Source: an uncultured Collinsella sp. (lineage in GTDB: Bacteria; Actinomycetota; Coriobacteriia; Coriobacteriales; Coriobacteriaceae). Taken from it: a stretch of 38,595 nucleotides of DNA. Location: positions 1-38,595 of the forward strand of contig URNI01000006.1 in assembly GCA_900549135.1 (NCBI GenBank), given 5' to 3'. The notes under the pieces were generated by a model. That model had not been told where the DNA came from and ran no database searches. It worked only from the letters and a program-made list of their open reading frames with translations. The translations under genes and the position numbers were made by a program. Shown one piece after another: positions 34,212 to 38,595 of this stretch (position 1 is its first letter; the number at the start of each line of letters is the position of its first letter).

Positions 34212-35516
34212 CTACTTGCGCAGCGGCTTGGGCAGCGGAATGCCGGCGGCGATGGCGGCGGCGATGATCATACAGACGATGCCTTTGAGCGGGAAGCACA
34301 TGAGCAGCAGGCCCACGACCATGATGGGCTGGCGCATGACGGCGCCCATCGTCGATGCCGTGCAGACGGCGACGCAAAAGACCGGATCTGCGCCGGTGAG
34401 GATGGCCAAGCCGTAGCCCAGGCTTACGCCCGAGAAGATAACCGGGAAGAAGTGGCCGCCGCGCCAACCAAGGTTGATGAGGGCGGGCGTCAGCATGGCC
34501 TTGACAAGACCGGTCGCGATCAGCACGCCGGCGGGAATGGCCAGATAGGTTTCCATGAGCACGTCGGCCTGGGTCTCGCCGGCAAACATGGTGTAGGGCA
34601 GGACCGTTCCGCAGGCGGCAAGTACCAGACCGGCTAGCATGGCCTTGACGACAGGACGCTCCCCTATTGCATGGGCAAGCGCTTCGCTCGCGTGCTCAGA
34701 GACAAAGTACAGCCAGCCGCAAGCGGTGCCAACCAACGCCAGCGGAATGAGCCAGGTAAGTTCCAGGTTGCCCACCTCGGCGGACTCGAACCTGGGCATG
34801 CCCATGCCGCCGCCCATGAGCTGGCCGAGCAGCAGATAGGTGCCCAGGCCGCCGGCAATCGCAATGCCGTAGACCACCGTCTTTTGTGCCTTGGGCAGCT
34901 TGATGGTGATCTCGCCGGACGCGGACTCATCGTCGGCGTCTTCGCCCTGGCCATCGGCGCTACCGGCAAGCGGTGCCACAAAGCCAAAGACGGGCGCGGT
35001 AAAGAGCGCCGTCAGGGCAGCCTGGGTGCCCAGCAGCGTTAGCTCCCTAAACTCGGCGCCAAAGCGACGCATGCGGTCGCCGACCCAGCTGCACAGTCCC
35101 GCGATGACGCCGGTCAGGCCAGCCTCCGGTCCAATGCTGCCGCCAAACAGCAGCGGCAGCAATGCCGCGAGCGAAAGCTTGCCCAGGTTGTCGTACGGGT
35201 AGCGCCCGTCTTGCTTAACCTTAGCCATCACCTGGTTGAGGTCATCGGTCTTGGTGCCTGTCATCTTTTCGTACAGACCGATTAACAGGCCGCCCAGCAG
35301 GCAGACAAAAAACGGGTACGGCAAAAAGCCAAACGGGCCGCTGGCAAGCTCGGGCGAAGAGACGCCCAGCGCGTGCGGAATCTCGGTCCACAGATAGTCG
35401 ATACCGTGCTCCATCGCAAAAAAGAACAGCCAGACTGCAGCACCCGCGAGTGCACCGGTCACGGCAACGCTGACCAAAAACAGCGCTCGGTTCGTGGGTT
35501 TGGCAAGGTTATCCAT
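34212..35516 (-). CDS. ClC-family chloride channel/transporter
   Basis: A 434-residue ClC-family membrane protein. GGSIGPEAG is the GxEGP-like anion site of the family, and GWRGGHFFPVIFSG matches the GxFxP filter segment. An acidic insertion (about residues 185-200: GQGEDADDESASGE) lies in the cytoplasmic loop between halves. No CBS domains are present. The ATG follows GGGAGGA. Anion exchanger or channel activity cannot be distinguished. Confidence 0.88.
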   Translation of the reverse strand: MDNLAKPTNRALFLVSVAVTGALAGAAVWLFFFAMEHGIDYLWTEIPHALGVSSPELASGPFGFLPYPFFVCLLGGLLIGLYEKMTGTKTDDLNQVMAKVKQDGRYPYDNLGKLSLAALLPLLFGGSIGPEAGLTGVIAGLCSWVGDRMRRFGAEFRELTLLGTQAALTALFTAPVFGFVAPLAGSADGQGEDADDESASGEITIKLPKAQKTVVYGIAIAGGLGTYLLLGQLMGGGMGMPRFESAEVGNLELTWLIPLALVGTACGWLYFVSEHASEALAHAIGERPVVKAMLAGLVLAACGTVLPYTMFAGETQADVLMETYLAIPAGVLIATGLVKAMLTPALINLGWRGGHFFPVIFSGVSLGYGLAILTGADPVFCVAVCTASTMGAVMRQPIMVVGLLLMCFPLKGIVCMIIAAAIAAGIPLPKPLRK

Positions 35517-35641
35517 CGGGTCCTCCCGCGGTCAAAGTCGACATAGATACGTTTTATTGTAGAGCGAGCGTTGCCCGAACGAGGCAACCATTCGCGCTGC
35601 AAACGGCACCATTGGGAGCCATAGTGGGGCAGGCTCAAGAC

Positions 35642-36175
35642 TTATCCGTTGATAATCGAGGCAATCTCGGGCAAATCGTCGGCAAAGTAGATGCCGTGCT
35701 GGCGCCTTGGGCTCGAAAGCCCTTTATCAATCATGTGCCCGAGCAGCGCCTTGAGGTCGTTGTAGTAACCGTCCAGGTTATACAAAATGCACGGAGCACT
35801 CAGGTGCCCCAACGATACCGCGGACATGACCTCGGCAATCTCCTCGAGCGTGCCCGTGCCGCCCGGAAAAGCAATGAACGCATCGCCGAGCTCGATCATC
35901 TTTGCCTTACGCTCTGCCATATCACTCGTCACGATAAGGTCGTCGATACCGTCATGTTGAAACTCGGCCTCGATAAAAAAGCTCGGCTCAACACCCGTCA
36001 CGTGTCCGCCTGCCTCGAGCACGCTATCGGCGAGCGCGCCCATCAGGCCCGATTTGGACCCGCCGTATACCAGCGCGTGCCCGTTGGCGCCAATCCAGTT
36101 GCCCAGCTCCTGCACCGCGGGCAGAAACGCCGGGTCATTGCCGGCACTGGCACCCAGATACACGGTGATATTCAT
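35642..36175 (-). CDS. LOG-family protein (TIGR00730)
   Basis: A 177-residue Rossmann-fold protein of the lysine decarboxylase-like LOG family, which hydrolyses nucleoside 5'-monophosphates to base and ribose phosphate. The signatures are GGSKSGLMG (38-46) and PGGTGTLEE (104-112), with MAERK (86-90) contributing the catalytic Arg. AAGGGGGG precedes the ATG. Substrate here is unproven. Confidence 0.88.
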   Translation of the reverse strand: MNITVYLGASAGNDPAFLPAVQELGNWIGANGHALVYGGSKSGLMGALADSVLEAGGHVTGVEPSFFIEAEFQHDGIDDLIVTSDMAERKAKMIELGDAFIAFPGGTGTLEEIAEVMSAVSLGHLSAPCILYNLDGYYNDLKALLGHMIDKGLSSPRRQHGIYFADDLPEIASIING

Positions 36176-36211
36176 ATTTGGCCCCCCTTGTTGTGGCGCA
36201 CGACGTTCGTC

Positions 36212-36637
36212 TTAGCGCTGGCGTCGACGATACTCGCGCACGCGACGCGAAAGGTCGGCAAGTTCGTCGCGATCGAGCTCTTCCAAATGCTCCAGATCAT
36301 CCATAAAGCGCGCCATGGTGTCCTTTTGACGCATCTTGATAAGCGTATTGCAGTAGTTCACCGCCACGCCCGTGAGCATGGCGATGTAGAAGATGCTGAT
36401 GACGCTCAGAATGACGGTAATGGCGCGGGCAACCGGTGTCTCGGCCGGAATGTCGCCAAAGCCGATCGTCGAGACCGTCTCAAAGCTAAACCACAGGCCA
36501 TCGCCAAACGTGAGGGTCGTGGGCTCGGACAGCCAAACGGCCGTCGAGCACAGCAGATAGAAGATAAGAAACAGGCCCGTGATGCGCGCAAAGCCAGCCT
36601 GGCGCAACACGTCGGCAAGCGTCCTCAACTTGTTCAT
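36212..36637 (-). CDS. Two-TM potassium-channel-like protein
   Basis: A 141-residue protein with TM1 (about 17-35), a pore helix and selectivity filter TIGFGD (57-62), TM2 (about 69-95) and a charged cytoplasmic tail (DDLEHLEELDRDEL...RRVREYRRRQR). TIGFGD matches the K+-channel filter TVGYGD. The ATG at 36637 follows AAGGGG; the longer frame would run into the upstream repeats. Confidence 0.88.
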   Translation of the reverse strand: MNKLRTLADVLRQAGFARITGLFLIFYLLCSTAVWLSEPTTLTFGDGLWFSFETVSTIGFGDIPAETPVARAITVILSVISIFYIAMLTGVAVNYCNTLIKMRQKDTMARFMDDLEHLEELDRDELADLSRRVREYRRRQR

Positions 36638-36706
36638 CGCGACCCCTTTTCCCAGACGCCCAATCACGTTCGCTCGGTATTGTCCCACGCCTCCCCCGCA
36701 AACGAA

Positions 36707-36804
36707 ACTAGTCATTGGGAACTAGTCATTGGGGACGTTCTTAAATGACTAGTCAAACAAGAACGTCCCCAATGACTAGTCGTTTAAGAACGTCCCCGAT
36801 GACT
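36707..36804. repeat. Array of palindromic repeats, family 3
   Basis: ACTAGTCATTGGGA is repeated in tandem (36707, 36721), then a full palindrome runs from 36721 to 36780 with a 22-bp perfect stem (36721-36742 / 36759-36780), followed by one more half site AAGAACGTCCCC (36786-36797). It lies between the channel gene and the histidine kinase. The family is also at 22715-22772. Confidence 0.9.
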
Positions 36805-36896
36805 GCCGGGCGGGAGCGTTTAGCGGTACAGCTGCCGACTGGGCAGGCTGAGCTGGTATCCTTATGCGGTAATGTCTCGATTCGTTAGGATTGCAT

Positions 36897-38595
36897 GTGA
36901 GAGCTGCCGTTGTCCTTCGTTCAGTTATATATCGCACCCTGGCCGTCGCGCTTGCCGCGCTTGCCGTACTGAGCACCATCATGCCCGCCCCCGCCTTTGC
37001 CGCCGACTCCGATCAGTCAGTCAAGACGGTCCGCGTTGGTTGGCTCGTCAACAACGAGGGCTTCCAGGACGGCACCCCCGGCGAGCGTCTCTCGGGATGG
37101 GGTTACGAGTACCTCCAGACCCTGTCGTACTACACGCCCGGCTGGCGGTACGAATACGTCTCCGGCACCTTCACCGAGCTTATGGACATGCTCGAGGCAG
37201 GCGAGATCGACCTCATGCCCAACATCTCCTACTCCGAGGAACGCGCCTAAAAGCTGCTCTTTTCCTCGAACCCCGAGGGCACCGAGCGCTACTACATCTA
37301 CGCCAAGCCCGATCGCGACGATCTGGCCAAGGGTGACCCCCAAGCGCTCCAAGGCCTCACCATCGGCTACAACCCCGACGTTATGCAAACCTTCGTTGGC
37401 CAGCAGTGGCTCACCAACGAAGGAATCACCTGCACATACAGGGAGTATGACGGAGGCTCCGTTCTCTTTGACGCGCTCGCAAACGACGAAGTCGATGCCG
37501 TCATCATGAACGACACCATTTCCTCGCCCGATGCCTCCCCCATGTTCTACGTTGGCTCGAGTGACTACTATCTTGCCGTCCCCAAAAGCCGCCCCGACCT
37601 GATGAACGACATCAATGCCGCCATGACGGCAATCGCCCGCGTCAACCCACGCTATATCGACGAAGTCAAATCTAACTACTCTGCCCAAAACAGCGGTTCA
37701 TCATCGCTCAACGGCCCCGAACGTTCCTGGCTCAAGGCGAACAACAACACCATCACGCTCGGCTACATTACGGGCAAACTCCCCTACTGCAACGAGAACG
37801 AAGACGGCGAAATGGAAGGCTCGCTCGCATCGCTTGCGACGACGCTACACGATAAATTTGGCATTACGGTCAAAACCGTCGCCTTTGATAGCTACAAGAT
37901 GATGTCAAAGGCCCTGTCAAAGGAAAGCATAGACGTTGCGCTGCCGGTATACCGAGATTACTGGTTTGCCGAGCAAACAGGCGTTGTGCAGTCGGTATCG
38001 TTGGGAACCATATCCCTCACCGCTATCCACACCGGCAGCAACCTGAACAAAAACCTTCAGAACATCGCCTGTACCAAATCATCGTTTATCAACAAAAATG
38101 CACTTGAAAGTCTGTTCCCCACAGCGACCGTAACCGAATACCAATCCGACGATGAAGCGTTCGACGCCCTCAGGAAGGGAACGGCGCACTGCATCGTCGC
38201 TCCCAGTTCACGCGTAAAAACCATCGGTGACCGTTACGATCTCGAGGACTGCGAGACGACCGAGCTCCCTGACACCTGTGAGCTCTCGTGCTGGATTTCG
38301 CGCGGAAAACCCGAGCTGTTGGGAATCATCAACAAGGGCATCATCAATGCCGGAGAATCGCTCTCCGCAAGCAATTTCTCCTCCACGTCGTACACGGCCC
38401 AGGAATCCAACACGCTTCAATTCCTTTATCGCAACCGCACCGCCATTGCAGCTACCCTCATCGGTATGTTGTCGGTCGGCATCGTCCTGCTCATCTGGGC
38501 GCTCATGCGCGCTCGAACCGAGCGCAAAAAAGCCGATGCTGCCAACGCCGCTAAGACGGCATTCCTCACGCGCATGAGCCACGACATCCGTACGC
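36897..38595 (+). pseudogene. Tandem-SBP sensor histidine kinase with internal stop, cut by the window edge
   Basis: GTG 36897 (AGGA at 36887-36890) starts a signal peptide ending AFA-ADS. Two periplasmic solute-binding (SBP_bac_3) domains follow, the second starting about NTITLGYITGKLPY, then one TM (IAATLIGMLSVGIVLLIWAL) and the start of a HisKA domain with the H-box SHDIRT at the window end. A TAA at 37248-37250 interrupts the first SBP domain (ERA-stop-KLLFS); the frame is otherwise open to the end. One base change from GAA, CAA or AAA would explain it. Such kinases with tandem SBP sensors are common in Coriobacteriia; the ligand is unknown. Confidence 0.8.

Overview
The window is GC-rich (about 60% by eye), densely coded on both strands, with several GTG starts and strong AAGGAGG-type ribosome binding sites. 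The gene set (double-ferredoxin flavodoxin protein, a periplasmic-sensor histidine kinase, zinc-ribbon MscL, GGDEF/EAL proteins with a central PAS-like module) and several palindromic repeats at gene ends suggest an anaerobic gut actinobacterium of the Coriobacteriia, most likely Collinsella or a close relative. The taxonomic call is an inference, because no rRNA is present.

Layout. 1-2820: the 5' part of a HAD phosphatase (minus), then a TPP riboswitch, terminator and thiamine salvage operon (thiM, a thiamine-binding protein, thiE). 2933-9552: a patatin-like lipase, two tandem c-di-GMP genes with the same N-terminal architecture (one also carrying EAL), a flavodoxin-like reductase and an ArsC-fold protein without its cysteine. 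9639-11464: a CobW-family GTPase and TrmL. 11458-18471: two paralogous AAA+ ATPases with a winged-helix tail bracket a short (class II) UvrA, followed by a TetM-like GTPase; copies of one palindromic repeat sit at the gene ends here. 18714-22658: mscL, GNAT, small proteins, rsmJ, a four-helix membrane protein and rlmA. 22837-26988: MATE exporter, divergent LysR/EamA pair, ung. 27039-30221: an SDR and a queuosine-precursor transporter behind a probable preQ1 riboswitch, then prfC. 30359-32425: a GntR/ABC-ATPase/permease operon with a clear operator. 32494-36637: EamA transporter, EFR1-type ferredoxin, ClC channel, LOG-family protein and a K+-channel-like protein. 36707-38595: a repeat array, then a sensor histidine kinase cut by the window edge.

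Four genes carry lesions or recoding signals: a C6 tract that puts the start of the first AAA ATPase out of frame (11633-11638), a missing start codon in the GntR gene (30437), a -1 frame change in the ABC ATPase exactly at a CCCTTTC heptamer (31113-31119), and a TAA in the histidine kinase (37248-37250). They may be true decay, phase variation, programmed recoding or assembly errors; raw reads would separate these.

The most interesting candidates are the AAA-ATPase/UvrA2 module with its 10-bp tandem repeats, the preQ1 riboswitch controlling an SDR as well as a transporter, the possible programmed frameshift, and the modular repeat family that supplies or touches stop codons.
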